Below are positions 15,500 to 22,926 of a stretch of 37,479 bases of DNA, one piece after another. This DNA is from a virus. The translations under genes and the position numbers were made by a program. The stretch lies in the IMG/VR virus record IMGVR_UViG_3300045107_000834, positions 1 through 37,479 of that record. One strand, written 5' to 3'. Position 1 is the stretch's first letter; every line of letters starts with the position of its first letter. The notes beneath the pieces were generated by a model. It did not search any database. It had not been told where the DNA came from and saw nothing but the letters and a program-made list of their open reading frames with translations.

Positions 15500-16249
15500 A
15501 TGCCTCGTAAACGGTCTGTCAAGGGCGGTATTCAGGACACGCGCGCCGGCGATCAAGCTGCCTTCATCGAGCGACTTGGGGAGCTCCGCGACATGCTCGG
15601 CAGCGTTCGGGATCTCGCGATCCGGGCCGGCATCGCACCGAGCGTCGTCGCGTCGTATTTCAAGGGGGCGGACCCGAGCCGGCGGCGCGTCATCGCGCTC
15701 GCGGAAGCCGCGGGCGTGCTGCCGGAGTGGCTCCTAACGGGTGATGGGCCACGCGACCCAGCGACGCCTCCGCTCAGTCCCGTGCGCAACGGAATCGAAG
15801 ACGGTGCCTACCGTCCGCTTCAACGCCGGCTCGTCATGTTGCCAAGCCTAGACGCACGCGCCCCCGAGGGGACGCCAGGGCTCTCGATCTCGTGGCTCGG
15901 ATCGAAGTATCCCGATGGTCAGATGACGCAGCTATGGATCGCGGGTTGTACAGAGGATGCCTTGCGCCCCGTGCTGCGAAATGGCGCCATCGCGGTGATC
16001 GATCAGAGCGACAAGCCAAAGGGCAAGGCCGTGTGGGGCGTGTGGGCAATCGACCACAATGACCGCATCAAGTTTCGACGACTCGCCTACAGGCAGCCCG
16101 GTAGGTTGGTCGCCGTCGCGGCCGAGAGCGACGATGCCGCGCAGGCGAGATCAGAGCGCGACAAGGATTACCCTCCGATTCCGATCGCCGAAGGTTCGGA
16201 GACTCAGATTCTCGGGCGCGTCATCTGGACCTTTCAGCCAGTCGAGTGA
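15500..16249 (+). CDS. Phage repressor with S24-like domain lacking catalytic residues
   Basis: A 249-residue CI/c-type repressor. The N-terminal helix-turn-helix lies at about 34-75 (VRDLAIRAGIAPSVVASYF). The C-terminal half has the LexA/S24 dimerisation fold. Where active proteins have D-S-M-x-P-x-L-x-x-G, this one reads DALRPVLRNG (153-162), so the catalytic Ser is Ala154. Where the catalytic Lys is expected (V-K-R-L) it has FRRL, Arg193. It should therefore dimerise but not cut itself, so induction by RecA-stimulated self-cleavage is unlikely. It is the only phage regulator pointing right and diverges from ner. Confidence 0.9.
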   Translation: MPRKRSVKGGIQDTRAGDQAAFIERLGELRDMLGSVRDLAIRAGIAPSVVASYFKGADPSRRRVIALAEAAGVLPEWLLTGDGPRDPATPPLSPVRNGIEDGAYRPLQRRLVMLPSLDARAPEGTPGLSISWLGSKYPDGQMTQLWIAGCTEDALRPVLRNGAIAVIDQSDKPKGKAVWGVWAIDHNDRIKFRRLAYRQPGRLVAVAAESDDAAQARSERDKDYPPIPIAEGSETQILGRVIWTFQPVE

Positions 16250-16391
16250 CGGACGGGCTCGCAGAATGGTTCGGGTCGCTGGCGCGAAGAGGGTGTTCCT
16301 CGGCAGGTTGCCGCGACAGTCAGAAATCGTGATGGGCGCTCGGCGACGCGGTCGATGCCCTCCTTGCTGCGACTAGATGGAGGATTCGATC

Positions 16392-16862
16392 ATGCGAGTA
16401 CTCGGATATGGGGCAGCGGCCCTTCTGCTGTTGGGTGGCACGTCATGCGGCGGCGCGTCGTCGGCGACCGGCCCTAGCGCGCAATCGCTCGTAGGAGCAT
16501 GGGAGTTCACTCGAGGCGCTGGGCCGAGTGGGTGCCTGCAATCGGAGCTCACTTACTACGCGCGCATCACGAGCAGCTATCAGCTCGACGATGGCGGCGT
16601 CAACGTGGTGACCGACTGGGACGTTCGATCCCCGGCGCAGTTTCAGTGGTCGCTCACCGGTAACATCAACGTGAAGACGCGCCAGGTCGTGCTCAACTTC
16701 TGGCTGCGCACGTTGGTGACCGGTGAGGAGTTCGACGGAGTACTCGGTGACGACGGGACGATCACCGGAACGCTCGTGGATCCCAAGCCAGGCTTCGGCG
16801 CCCACTACACGGCCTATGGCAGTTGCACGGTCACGATGAGAGGGCGGCGAGTCGGGGCGTGA
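16392..16862 (+). CDS. Small lipoprotein, unknown
   Basis: A 156-residue predicted lipoprotein. ATG 16392 is chosen because GGAGG lies at 16380-16384. The signal peptide (MRVLGYGAAALLLLGG) ends at a Cys (GTSCGG) that fits a relaxed lipobox. The mature part is small and beta-rich (VGAWEFTR, FQWSLTGNINVKTRQVVLNF, DGTITGTL), with two further Cys residues that could form a disulphide. This resembles short host lipoproteins of a lipocalin-like style, not phage structural proteins. It may be a cargo gene expressed in the lysogen, or host DNA. Confidence 0.8.
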   Translation: MRVLGYGAAALLLLGGTSCGGASSATGPSAQSLVGAWEFTRGAGPSGCLQSELTYYARITSSYQLDDGGVNVVTDWDVRSPAQFQWSLTGNINVKTRQVVLNFWLRTLVTGEEFDGVLGDDGTITGTLVDPKPGFGAHYTAYGSCTVTMRGRRVGA

Positions 16863-16869
16863 ACCAATG

Positions 16870-16895
16870 CTCGTCGGATGCGCGTCGCCGACGAG
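16870..16895. terminator. Hairpin after the lipoprotein gene
   Basis: CTCGTCGG (16870-16877) pairs perfectly with CCGACGAG (16888-16895) around a 10-base loop, starting 8 bases past the lipoprotein stop. There is no T run. It is likely a terminator or transcript stabiliser. Confidence 0.5.
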
Positions 16896-16936
16896 GGTGG
16901 CACGCGTCGGGGTTGTTCAATCGCAGGAGGTGAATC

Positions 16937-17140
16937 GTGGGCCGTGATGCAGGTGGAGCCGTCGGAGCGCTGTTCGTTCTCGCCATCAGCCTGGGCTTTG
17001 CCGCCCTCGTCTTCCTCCTCGGCCGTGCGCTGGTGCTGTGGTACTGGCGCGTGAACGAGGCGGTGACCTCGTTGCAGGCGATCGAGAAGCACCTCGAGCG
17101 CATCGCGCGGCAGGGCGGCGGTTCGCGGACCGACGCGTGA
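16937..17140 (+). CDS. One-helix membrane protein, unknown
   Basis: A 67-residue protein starting at GTG 16937 with a very strong ribosome site (AGGAGGTGA at 16925-16933). One or two hydrophobic helices (VGALFVLAISLGFAALVFLL and RALVLWYW) are followed by a short amphipathic basic tail (SLQAIEKHLERIARQ). It is a plausible small inner-membrane protein, perhaps a superinfection-exclusion or cargo product, but nothing identifies it. It stands alone between two hairpins. Confidence 0.7.
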   Translation: MGRDAGGAVGALFVLAISLGFAALVFLLGRALVLWYWRVNEAVTSLQAIEKHLERIARQGGGSRTDA

Positions 17141-17176
17141 ACTGACGCTCGGCTGACGGGTACGGCTAGGTTCGGC

Positions 17177-17206
17177 GGCTCGGCCCGCGACGCGGTGGGC
17201 CGAGCC
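17177..17206 (+). terminator. Terminator-like hairpin before the D12 methylase
   Basis: GGCTCGGCCC (17177-17186) pairs perfectly with GGGCCGAGCC (17197-17206) around a 10-base loop, then TTCGCC. It lies 36 bases past the small membrane protein gene. Its location argues that the methylase starts downstream of it, at 17237. Confidence 0.6.
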
Positions 17207-17236
17207 TTCGCCACCCCTGGCCCCTGCACGTGCCCT

Positions 17237-18037
17237 ATGGCATCCGCCCGTCCCCCGCGTCCCGTCGTGCCGCTCCGCGGCGCGGCCCCGTACCAAGGCG
17301 GCAAGCGCAACCTCGCGCGCCGCATCCTGCCTCGCCTCGAGGCGATCCCCCACCAGTGTTACGCCGAGCCCTTCGTGGGCATGGGGGGCATCTTCTTCCG
17401 GCGGCGCCAGGCGGCGCCGCTCGAGGTCGTCAACGATCGCTCGCGCGACGTCGCGACCTTCTTCCGCGTGCTCCAGCGACACTACGTGCCCTTCCTCGAG
17501 ATGCTGCGCTGGCAGCTCACGGTGCGGACCGAGTTCGAGCGGCTCGTGGCCACCGATCCGGAGACGCTCACGGATCTCGAGCGCGCGGCGCGGTTCTACT
17601 ACCTGCAGCGGACGGCGTTCGGGGGGAAGGTGGCGGTGCGCTCGTTCGGCGTGAGCCCGACGACGCCGGCGCGCTTCGACCTCACGCGGCTCGTTCCCGA
17701 GCTCGAGGCGCTGCACCTGCGGCTCGCCGGCGTCGTGATCGAGTGCCTGCCGTTCGCGGAGCTGCTCCGCCGGTACGATCGCCCGACCACGCTCTTCTAC
17801 CTGGACCCGCCGTATTGGGGCTGCGAGGGGGACTACGGCCCGCTCTTCGCGCGGTCCGACTTCGAGGCGCTGGCGGACCAGCTGGCGCGGCTCAAGGGGC
17901 GCTTCCTGCTCTCGCTCAACGACGTGCCGGAGGTGCGGGCGACGTTCAAGCGGTTCAAGATCGAGCGGGTGGAGACGACCTACACGCTGGGGGTGCAGGC
18001 GGCGCAGCGGGTGGGGGAGGTGCTGATCTGCGCCTGA
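17237..18037 (+). CDS. D12-class DNA adenine methyltransferase (Dam-like)
   Basis: A 266-residue N6-adenine methyltransferase of the alpha (D12/Dam) class. The motif order is X then I then IV: PYQGGKRNLARR (18-29), SAM site AEPFVGMGG (43-51), acidic NDRSRDV (66-72), and the catalytic FYLDPPYW (187-194, DPPY at 190-193). Phage copies usually protect DNA from host restriction or alter regulation; the recognition site cannot be told from sequence. I used ATG 17237 rather than an upstream start inside a hairpin. It ends 3 bases from the oppositely directed methylase gene. Confidence 0.93.
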   Translation: MASARPPRPVVPLRGAAPYQGGKRNLARRILPRLEAIPHQCYAEPFVGMGGIFFRRRQAAPLEVVNDRSRDVATFFRVLQRHYVPFLEMLRWQLTVRTEFERLVATDPETLTDLERAARFYYLQRTAFGGKVAVRSFGVSPTTPARFDLTRLVPELEALHLRLAGVVIECLPFAELLRRYDRPTTLFYLDPPYWGCEGDYGPLFARSDFEALADQLARLKGRFLLSLNDVPEVRATFKRFKIERVETTYTLGVQAAQRVGEVLICA

Positions 18038-18040
18038 AAG

Positions 18041-19738
18041 TTACCCTTGAAGAGGCAATGTCCCCTGATGCTCCCAGCTGAGCGGCTTCACTCGAGCAGG
18101 CGTTTCGAACGGCCGTCCATCGAGCAGGTCCCTGACAGTGCGGATCTGCAGGCGCGGATATCTAACACCAGAATATGTGTACATGCCGGCCTTGGCGGCC
18201 TCTTCCAACATGCCCTTCGTTGGCTTGCCAAGGCAGATGAATCCCGCCATCTCGGTGGAGTCTCGCTCGAGTACGCCTCGCAGTTCGCGGATATGCGCGG
18301 GTTGCAAGTGCGATCCCCCCTTGACGGAGATCACCATGTTGCGGAGACCGGACTTGGTCTCGAAGTACAAGCGACCGTCGATGCCGTGGTCACCGGAGGA
18401 GCGGTTGTTGCAGAAGCCGCCCGCCTTCTCCACAACCCAGTGTTGGAACTGTCGGGGGTCCCGCTCGAAGAGATCCTGTGCTGATTCGACGCTCTGAGGC
18501 ACGCCTCCGATCAAGTATTGCTCCCCGTCGAGCAGGCCGTATCGCTGCTGCAGTACGTCGCGCACGATTTGCACCGAGAGGATCGCTATGTCGCAGCCGA
18601 TCCATCTGCGACCGTTGAGGTGCGCGGCGTAGATCGCCGTGCCACAACCGCAGAATGGATCGAGCACAACATCGCCAGGGTTGCTCGAAGCCTTCACGAT
18701 TCGATCGAGCAGGGCGAGGGGCTTCTGCGTCGGATATCCCAAGCGCTCCGTCCCGAGGTTGTGGATCGGCTTGATGTCTGTCCAGATGTCCTGAAGGGGG
18801 ACACCCGGAAGATCACTCAGGTACTGCTTGAGGCGAGGCATTCCGCCGCGGGCGCGCGGCCAGTGAATGCGGCCCAGTGCGTCGAGGCGCTCGAGTTCGG
18901 ATGGCGGATATGCCCAGTGTCGCCCCTTCGCGGTAACGTCAAGGTCGCGCCATGGCTTCCCAGTCTCGCCATTTCGAGTTCCTGCGCCGGTTAAGTCCAT
19001 CCGCTTCCAGCGCCGCCCGTCCGCATCTTCATGATCGAAGAACGTCTCTATGTAATCGGGATCGTATGGCTGGTAGAGCGGGTTCCAAGTGAAGCGCTCA
19101 GTCTTCGTGTAATACAAGAGGACGTCATGCACCGGGCCGTACTTCTTCGCGCTGCTATGGGCGCTAGTTCGCTTCCAGACGATTTCACTCCGGAAGTTGG
19201 TGTGACCGAAGACGGCGTCCATCATCACCTTGATGTAGTGACTCGCCGCGGGGTCGCAGTGCAAGTAGATCGACCCCGTCGGCTTCAGCACTCGCCGCAT
19301 CTCGAACAGGCGGTAGGTCATGTACAGCAGATAGGCGAGCAGCCGCGGCTCGCTGTTCCGTAGAGCTTTGATCCACGCGTTCCAGAAGATCACGACATCA
19401 TCCGCGACATCATACTTCCGGAGCTCAACGTTCAAGTTTCGCGCCAGCTCCTCCTTCTCTGCGTCCATCGTCCATGCGTCGCAAAACGCCTCCTCTTGTT
19501 CAGGCACCGGGAGGCCCGTGAGCTGCTTGTAGATCAGGTTGTAGGAGCGCTGGCTATTGAACGGCGGGTCGAGATATATCAGGTCCACTGAGTTCGACGA
19601 CATCGATCGAAGAACCGTCAGGTTGTCCCCGTAGAGCAACTGGTTGGGGCGATTGCCGCCCTCATAGGCTCCCGCCTCGATCAGGTGCGCCTGGTCCGGA
19701 TGGTTGCGGCGCGGGGCAGCTCGGCGACCTGGAGACAT
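18041..19738 (-). CDS. DNA methyltransferase fused to PD-(D/E)XK-like endonuclease domain
   Basis: A 565-residue protein with two parts. Residues 30-400 are a beta-class adenine-type methyltransferase: YLDPPFNSQRSYN (DPPF 57-60) comes first and the SAM-binding LDPFCGCGTA (359-368) later. Residues 420-540 are a restriction-endonuclease-like domain known at the end of such enzymes: RDPRQFQHWVVEKAG, GDHGIDGRLYFE (Asp454), then MVISVKGG (Ser471, Lys473). The usual acidic residue before V-K is Ser here, common in this subfamily. It could be a one-protein restriction-modification enzyme. Base use is visibly less GC-rich than the neighbouring phage genes. Start ATG 19738 is preferred over an Arg-rich extension to 19870. 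Confidence 0.9.
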   Translation of the reverse strand: MSPGRRAAPRRNHPDQAHLIEAGAYEGGNRPNQLLYGDNLTVLRSMSSNSVDLIYLDPPFNSQRSYNLIYKQLTGLPVPEQEEAFCDAWTMDAEKEELARNLNVELRKYDVADDVVIFWNAWIKALRNSEPRLLAYLLYMTYRLFEMRRVLKPTGSIYLHCDPAASHYIKVMMDAVFGHTNFRSEIVWKRTSAHSSAKKYGPVHDVLLYYTKTERFTWNPLYQPYDPDYIETFFDHEDADGRRWKRMDLTGAGTRNGETGKPWRDLDVTAKGRHWAYPPSELERLDALGRIHWPRARGGMPRLKQYLSDLPGVPLQDIWTDIKPIHNLGTERLGYPTQKPLALLDRIVKASSNPGDVVLDPFCGCGTAIYAAHLNGRRWIGCDIAILSVQIVRDVLQQRYGLLDGEQYLIGGVPQSVESAQDLFERDPRQFQHWVVEKAGGFCNNRSSGDHGIDGRLYFETKSGLRNMVISVKGGSHLQPAHIRELRGVLERDSTEMAGFICLGKPTKGMLEEAAKAGMYTYSGVRYPRLQIRTVRDLLDGRPFETPARVKPLSWEHQGTLPLQG

Positions 19739-19859
19739 GCTGTTTTCAGGGCGAAAGACGCGGCGAGTTCGGAAGGGGGAACAGCGCGACGAGATAGTAC
19801 CGCGGGGACCATGGCGCCGCGAGAACCCCCGGAACCGCCTAATCGCCCCTAGGACGCCC

Positions 19860-19903
19860 GATCGCCCCACCGGTGCCCCCTCGGGCCCAGCCGGGGGGCG
19901 ATC
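19860..19903. repeat. Inverted repeat with GATCGCCCC arms
   Basis: GATCGCCCC (19860-19868) and GGGGCGATC (19895-19903) are exact reverse complements with a GC-rich 26-base centre that can pair further (ACCGG with CCGG). It could insulate the leftward methyltransferase transcript from the late promoter region, or bind a regulator. Confidence 0.5.
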
Positions 19904-19909
19904 GGCCCG

Positions 19910-19939
19910 TCAATAGGGCAATCAATAGGATTCAATAGG
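19910..19939. repeat. Three direct TCAATAGG repeats
   Basis: TCAATAGG starts at 19910, 19922 and 19932, spaced 12 and 10 bases, close to one helical turn. It stands out in very GC-rich DNA. It is a possible binding array for a regulator of the capsid-tail promoter. Confidence 0.55.
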
Positions 19940-19968
19940 GGTCCCGGCGCCAATCGCCTCCGCGCATT

Positions 19969-20022
19969 GGCCGATTTCCGCGAAACCGGCCCCTTTCGGC
20001 CCGGAATGGGGGGTGGTATCCT
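19969..20022 (+). promoter_or_regulatory. Candidate late promoter with Mor/C-type dyad
   Basis: Arms GGCCGATTTC (19969-19978) and GAAACCGGCC (19982-19991) match at 9 of 10 positions around CGC. Directly after it come TTTCGG (19994-19999), a 17-base spacer and TATCCT (20017-20022), a plausible weak sigma-70 promoter. A dyad abutting a weak -35 is how Mu Mor and C sites are arranged. The gene it would drive starts at 20165. Confidence 0.45.
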
Positions 20023-20142
20023 GCCCCGTCGCGGGGGTGCCCCCGCCGGCCGCGCGGTGTCCATTGCCCGCGATCGCGCCCCCGCGCCCGTGGCCCTTCC
20101 GGGCGGCCCCGGAACCGCTTCCGGTTAACCCCGGGCGCCGCC

Positions 20143-20162
20143 CGCCGCGACTCTTCGCGGCG
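20143..20162 (+). promoter_or_regulatory. Leader hairpin abutting the gpI start codon
   Basis: CGCCGCGA (20143-20150) pairs perfectly with TCGCGGCG (20155-20162) around CTCT, and the ATG follows two bases later. No Shine-Dalgarno is visible. In RNA this stem would cover the normal ribosome site, so it may limit or time protease translation. Confidence 0.5.
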
Positions 20163-20164
20163 TC

Positions 20165-21196
20165 ATGGCCACCGTCGCTCGCCCGCTCCAGCTCGCCTGT
20201 CACGCCGCCCAGGTCCCGGCTTCTGCCGCGGACGGGACGCCGCCAGCGCGCGTGCAGCTCCTCCCCGCCGGCACGTTCGGCGGGGCCGACGGCCGCGGGC
20301 CGTGGATCGTGCGCGACGGCGCGGCCGTCGTCGCCGCCTCCCTGGCCAAGGCCGCCACCACGAGCGGCCAGATCCCGATCGACTTCGATCACGCCTCGTT
20401 CCTGGACGCCGACACGGCGCCGGCTGCGGGCTGGATCACCGGTCTCGAGATCGACAGCGACGGCTGCCTCTGCGGCGACGTCGAGTGGACGCCACGCGGC
20501 GCGCAGGCGATCGCGAGCAAGGAGTACCGCTTCCTCTCGCCGGTCTTCGACTTCGTCGCGGGCTCGTTCCCAGGCGAAGTCGTGTGCCTTCGCGGCGCCG
20601 GGCTGACCAACCGCCCGAACCTCCGCCTCACCGCGCTGTCCGCCCAGGACGCGCGCCTCTCCCCCTCATCCGATCCGTCGATGACTCCCGAGCAGCTTGC
20701 TGCGCTCCGGGCGGCGCTGGGCCTTGCGGCCGATGCGTCGACCGAGACCGTGCTCAACGCCGCGCGCACCGCGCAGGCGCGCGCCCAGGCGCCCGACCCG
20801 GCGCAGTACGTCCCCGTCGCCGTGCACACGGCGGTCGTCACCGAGCTCAACACGATGAAGCTCGAGACGCGGAAGGCCGAGGCGGCTCGCCAGGTCGAGG
20901 CCGCGATCACCGCCGGCAAGATCACGCCGGGACAGCGCGAGTGGGCCACCGCCTACTGCACGCAGAACCCCGAGGGGTTCGCGCAGTTCGTGGGCGCCCA
21001 GCCGACGATCGTCGCGGCCGGCGCCAGCGCCGCCGACGCCGGCAAGGACGGCGCCGACGCGGCCGCGCGCGACAACGTCACGGCGCTCAACGCCGACGAG
21101 CGCCGGATCGCCGAGCTGCTCGGGCAGGACCCCGCGAAGGTGCTCGCGCAGAAGCAGCGCGACGCCGCGGCCCCCTCCACCTCTCGCACGGAGTAA
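20165..21196 (+). CDS. Capsid protease/scaffold, Mu gpI-like
   Basis: A 343-residue protein of the Mu gpI family. The N-terminal half is the protease (IPIDFDHASFL with His76; AAGWITGLE; VEWTPRGAQAI; EYRFLSPVF with Ser125; GLTNRPNL). The C-terminal half is helical and Ala/Gln-rich, like a scaffold. In Mu the scaffold Z is also made from an internal start; here ATG 20681 (MTPEQLAALRAALG, residue 173) sits at the boundary but lacks a clear ribosome site. It is the first gene of the rightward arm. An in-frame TAA at 20126 rules out a longer start. Confidence 0.93.
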   Translation: MATVARPLQLACHAAQVPASAADGTPPARVQLLPAGTFGGADGRGPWIVRDGAAVVAASLAKAATTSGQIPIDFDHASFLDADTAPAAGWITGLEIDSDGCLCGDVEWTPRGAQAIASKEYRFLSPVFDFVAGSFPGEVVCLRGAGLTNRPNLRLTALSAQDARLSPSSDPSMTPEQLAALRAALGLAADASTETVLNAARTAQARAQAPDPAQYVPVAVHTAVVTELNTMKLETRKAEAARQVEAAITAGKITPGQREWATAYCTQNPEGFAQFVGAQPTIVAAGASAADAGKDGADAAARDNVTALNADERRIAELLGQDPAKVLAQKQRDAAAPSTSRTE

Positions 21197-21202
21197 GGCC
21201 CG

Positions 21203-21619
21203 ATGGCTGCTCTCGCTGCAATGCGCCAGACGCCGCGCCGGCGCGGGGAACTGATCCCCGTGCCGCTCAAGGCGAACGCCAAGCCCTACCAGGGCGGCAT
21301 GGTCCAGATCGACGCGACGGGCTACGGCGTGGCGGCCTCCGCCACCGTCGCGAACCGCACGGTCGGCGTCTGCCGGTCGAACGTCCTCGACGCGGACAAC
21401 ACCGGCGGCGCCGACGGCGCCAAGACGATCGAGGTCGAGCGCGGGGTCTTCCAGTTCGGCAACTCCGCCGCGGCCGACCTCATCGCGCTCACCGAGTTCG
21501 GCCAGCCGTGCTACGTGGTCGACGACCAGACGGTGGCCAAGACCAACAACGCCGGCGCGCGCCCCCAGGCCGGCATCGTCCGCGGCGTGGACGCGGGCGG
21601 CGTCTGGGTCGAGTTCTAA
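21203..21619 (+). CDS. Head decoration/cement-like protein
   Basis: A 138-residue Gly/Ala-rich beta protein between protease and major capsid, the usual site of a cement protein. Segments such as MVQIDATGYGVAASATVANR, RGVFQFGNSAAADLIAL and AGIVRGVDAGGVWVEF resemble phage capsid-cement proteins (DUF2190 style), with the short beta strands and a motif around the removal of a head-stabilising loop. The family match is by general pattern only. ATG 21203 follows GAGTAAGG. Confidence 0.65.
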   Translation: MAALAAMRQTPRRRGELIPVPLKANAKPYQGGMVQIDATGYGVAASATVANRTVGVCRSNVLDADNTGGADGAKTIEVERGVFQFGNSAAADLIALTEFGQPCYVVDDQTVAKTNNAGARPQAGIVRGVDAGGVWVEF

Positions 21620-21637
21620 CCTCCCACTCCCACAGCC

Positions 21638-22534
21638 ATGCTGATCTCGACCAATACCCTGCTGGCGCTCCGCACCAACCTGCGGGCGGAGTTCCAGTCG
21701 GCGTTCGAGACCGCCAAGCCCTGGTGGGCGCAGGCGGCCACGGAAATCCCCAGCTCGTCGCGCTCGAACACGTACGAGTGGCTCGGCGCCTTCCCGATCA
21801 TCCGCGAGTGGCTCGGCGATCGCGTCGTCCAGGCGCTCGGCCAGTCGAGCTACCAGATCCTCAATAAGACCTTCGAGGGCACCGTCTCGGTCTCCCGCGA
21901 CGATCTCGAGGACGACAACCTCGCGGGCGCGAAGATCCAGACGCAGCAGCTCGCGGCCGCGGCCGCGAAGCATCCCGACCAGCTGCTCGCTGCGCTCATG
22001 GTGGCGGCGTTCACGACGGGCCTCGCCTACGATGGCCAGGCGTTCTTCTCGACCACGCACCCGGTCAAGGACGTCAACGGCGTGGCACAGAACGTCTCCA
22101 ACTCGGGCGGCGGCGCCGGCAACCCGTGGATCCTCGCCCAGCTGGGCGGGCCGATCAAGCCGTTCCTGTTCCAGAAGCGGCGCGAGTACGCGTTCACCGC
22201 GCTCGACGACCCGCGCGACCACCAGGTCTTCTTCCGCAAGGAGTTCCTGTACGGCGTCGACGCGCGCGTGAACGCCGGCTACGGGCTCTGGCAGCTCGCC
22301 TACGGCAGCAAGTCCGCGCTGTCGACCGCGAACTACGACATCGCGCGCACGGCGCTGCGGAACATGACCGCCGACGGCGGCACCAAGCTCGGCGTCCAGC
22401 CCGACACGCTCATCGTCGGCCCGTCGAACGAGGCGAACGCGCTCAACATCATCGCGGCCGCCAACCTCGCCAACGGGGCCAGCAACATCTTCCTGAACAC
22501 GGCCAAGGTCCTGGTCGTGCCGGAGCTCGGCTGA
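21638..22534 (+). CDS. Major capsid protein, Mu gpT-like
   Basis: A 298-residue HK97-fold major head subunit of the Mu gpT family. Diagnostic segments are YEWLGAFPIIREWLGDR (about 47-63), YQILNKTFEGTVSVSRDDLE (72-91), HPDQLLAALM (113-122) and YDGQAFFSTTHPVKD (131-145), with LIVGPSNEANALNII near the end. It forms the capsid shell after processing by the upstream protease. No clear ribosome site precedes ATG 21638, which may reflect a leader effect or coupling to the gene before it. Confidence 0.95.
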   Translation: MLISTNTLLALRTNLRAEFQSAFETAKPWWAQAATEIPSSSRSNTYEWLGAFPIIREWLGDRVVQALGQSSYQILNKTFEGTVSVSRDDLEDDNLAGAKIQTQQLAAAAAKHPDQLLAALMVAAFTTGLAYDGQAFFSTTHPVKDVNGVAQNVSNSGGGAGNPWILAQLGGPIKPFLFQKRREYAFTALDDPRDHQVFFRKEFLYGVDARVNAGYGLWQLAYGSKSALSTANYDIARTALRNMTADGGTKLGVQPDTLIVGPSNEANALNIIAAANLANGASNIFLNTAKVLVVPELG

Positions 22535-22926
22535 TGGCGCGCGAGGACCAGCTCGTCCAGCGTCGGGTGCGGATCACCCACCCGTACCGCGATGGCATCG
22601 CCTTCGCGGGCTTCCAGCACCCGGCGGAGGCGACGTATCCGCCGGGCACGTTCACCGACGACGAGCTCGCGGCGATCCAGAGCGACGCCGGCTTCCAGGT
22701 CGAGGTCCTCGGCCCGGAGGGCGACGACCCGTCGAGCGGCGTCGTGGGCAGCATCAAGGGCGCCGCAGCGCCCGACCCTGGCGCCGGGGAGGTGAAGGCC
22801 CCCGACGCCCCCGTCACGGCCGGGGCCGAACCCCCGGTCGTGGCGGACACCGCCTCCTCCGCGCCCGACGCGTCCGCGTCGCCGGCGCCCACGCCCGCCT
22901 CGAGCGGGAAGGGCAAGGGCAAGTGA
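22534..22926 (+). CDS. FluMu_N-domain head protein with Pro/Ala-rich tail
   Basis: A 130-residue protein. The first 55 residues match the small FluMu N domain (HI1506-like) seen after gpT in Mu-like prophages: RRVRITHPYRDGIAFAGFQH, ATYPPGTFTDDELAAIQSD, FQVEVLG. The rest is a flexible Ala/Pro/Asp-rich tail ending in Lys-Gly repeats. The role in the head is not established. ATG 22534 overlaps the capsid stop (TGATG). Confidence 0.85.
   Translation: MAREDQLVQRRVRITHPYRDGIAFAGFQHPAEATYPPGTFTDDELAAIQSDAGFQVEVLGPEGDDPSSGVVGSIKGAAAPDPGAGEVKAPDAPVTAGAEPPVVADTASSAPDASASPAPTPASSGKGKGK

Larger units (their letters stand above)
19739..20164. other. 426-bp non-coding regulatory stretch before gpI
   Basis: This gap between the methyltransferase start and the capsid protease contains no gene I can support; an Arg-rich extension of the methyltransferase frame to 19870 has no family features. 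It is dense with dyads and repeats, listed separately: a long hairpin, three TCAATAGG copies, a 10-bp-arm dyad, a candidate promoter and leader hairpins. A short hairpin also lies at 20031-20046 and another at 20109-20124 (CCGGAA/TTCCGG). It is the only place a promoter for the rightward capsid-tail unit can be. Confidence 0.7.

Noticed and set aside
19739-19870. 44-residue N-terminal extension of the methyltransferase
   Set aside because: The extension is Arg/Ser-rich, outside the family fold, and overlaps the regulatory hairpins; ATG 19738 gives a normal length.
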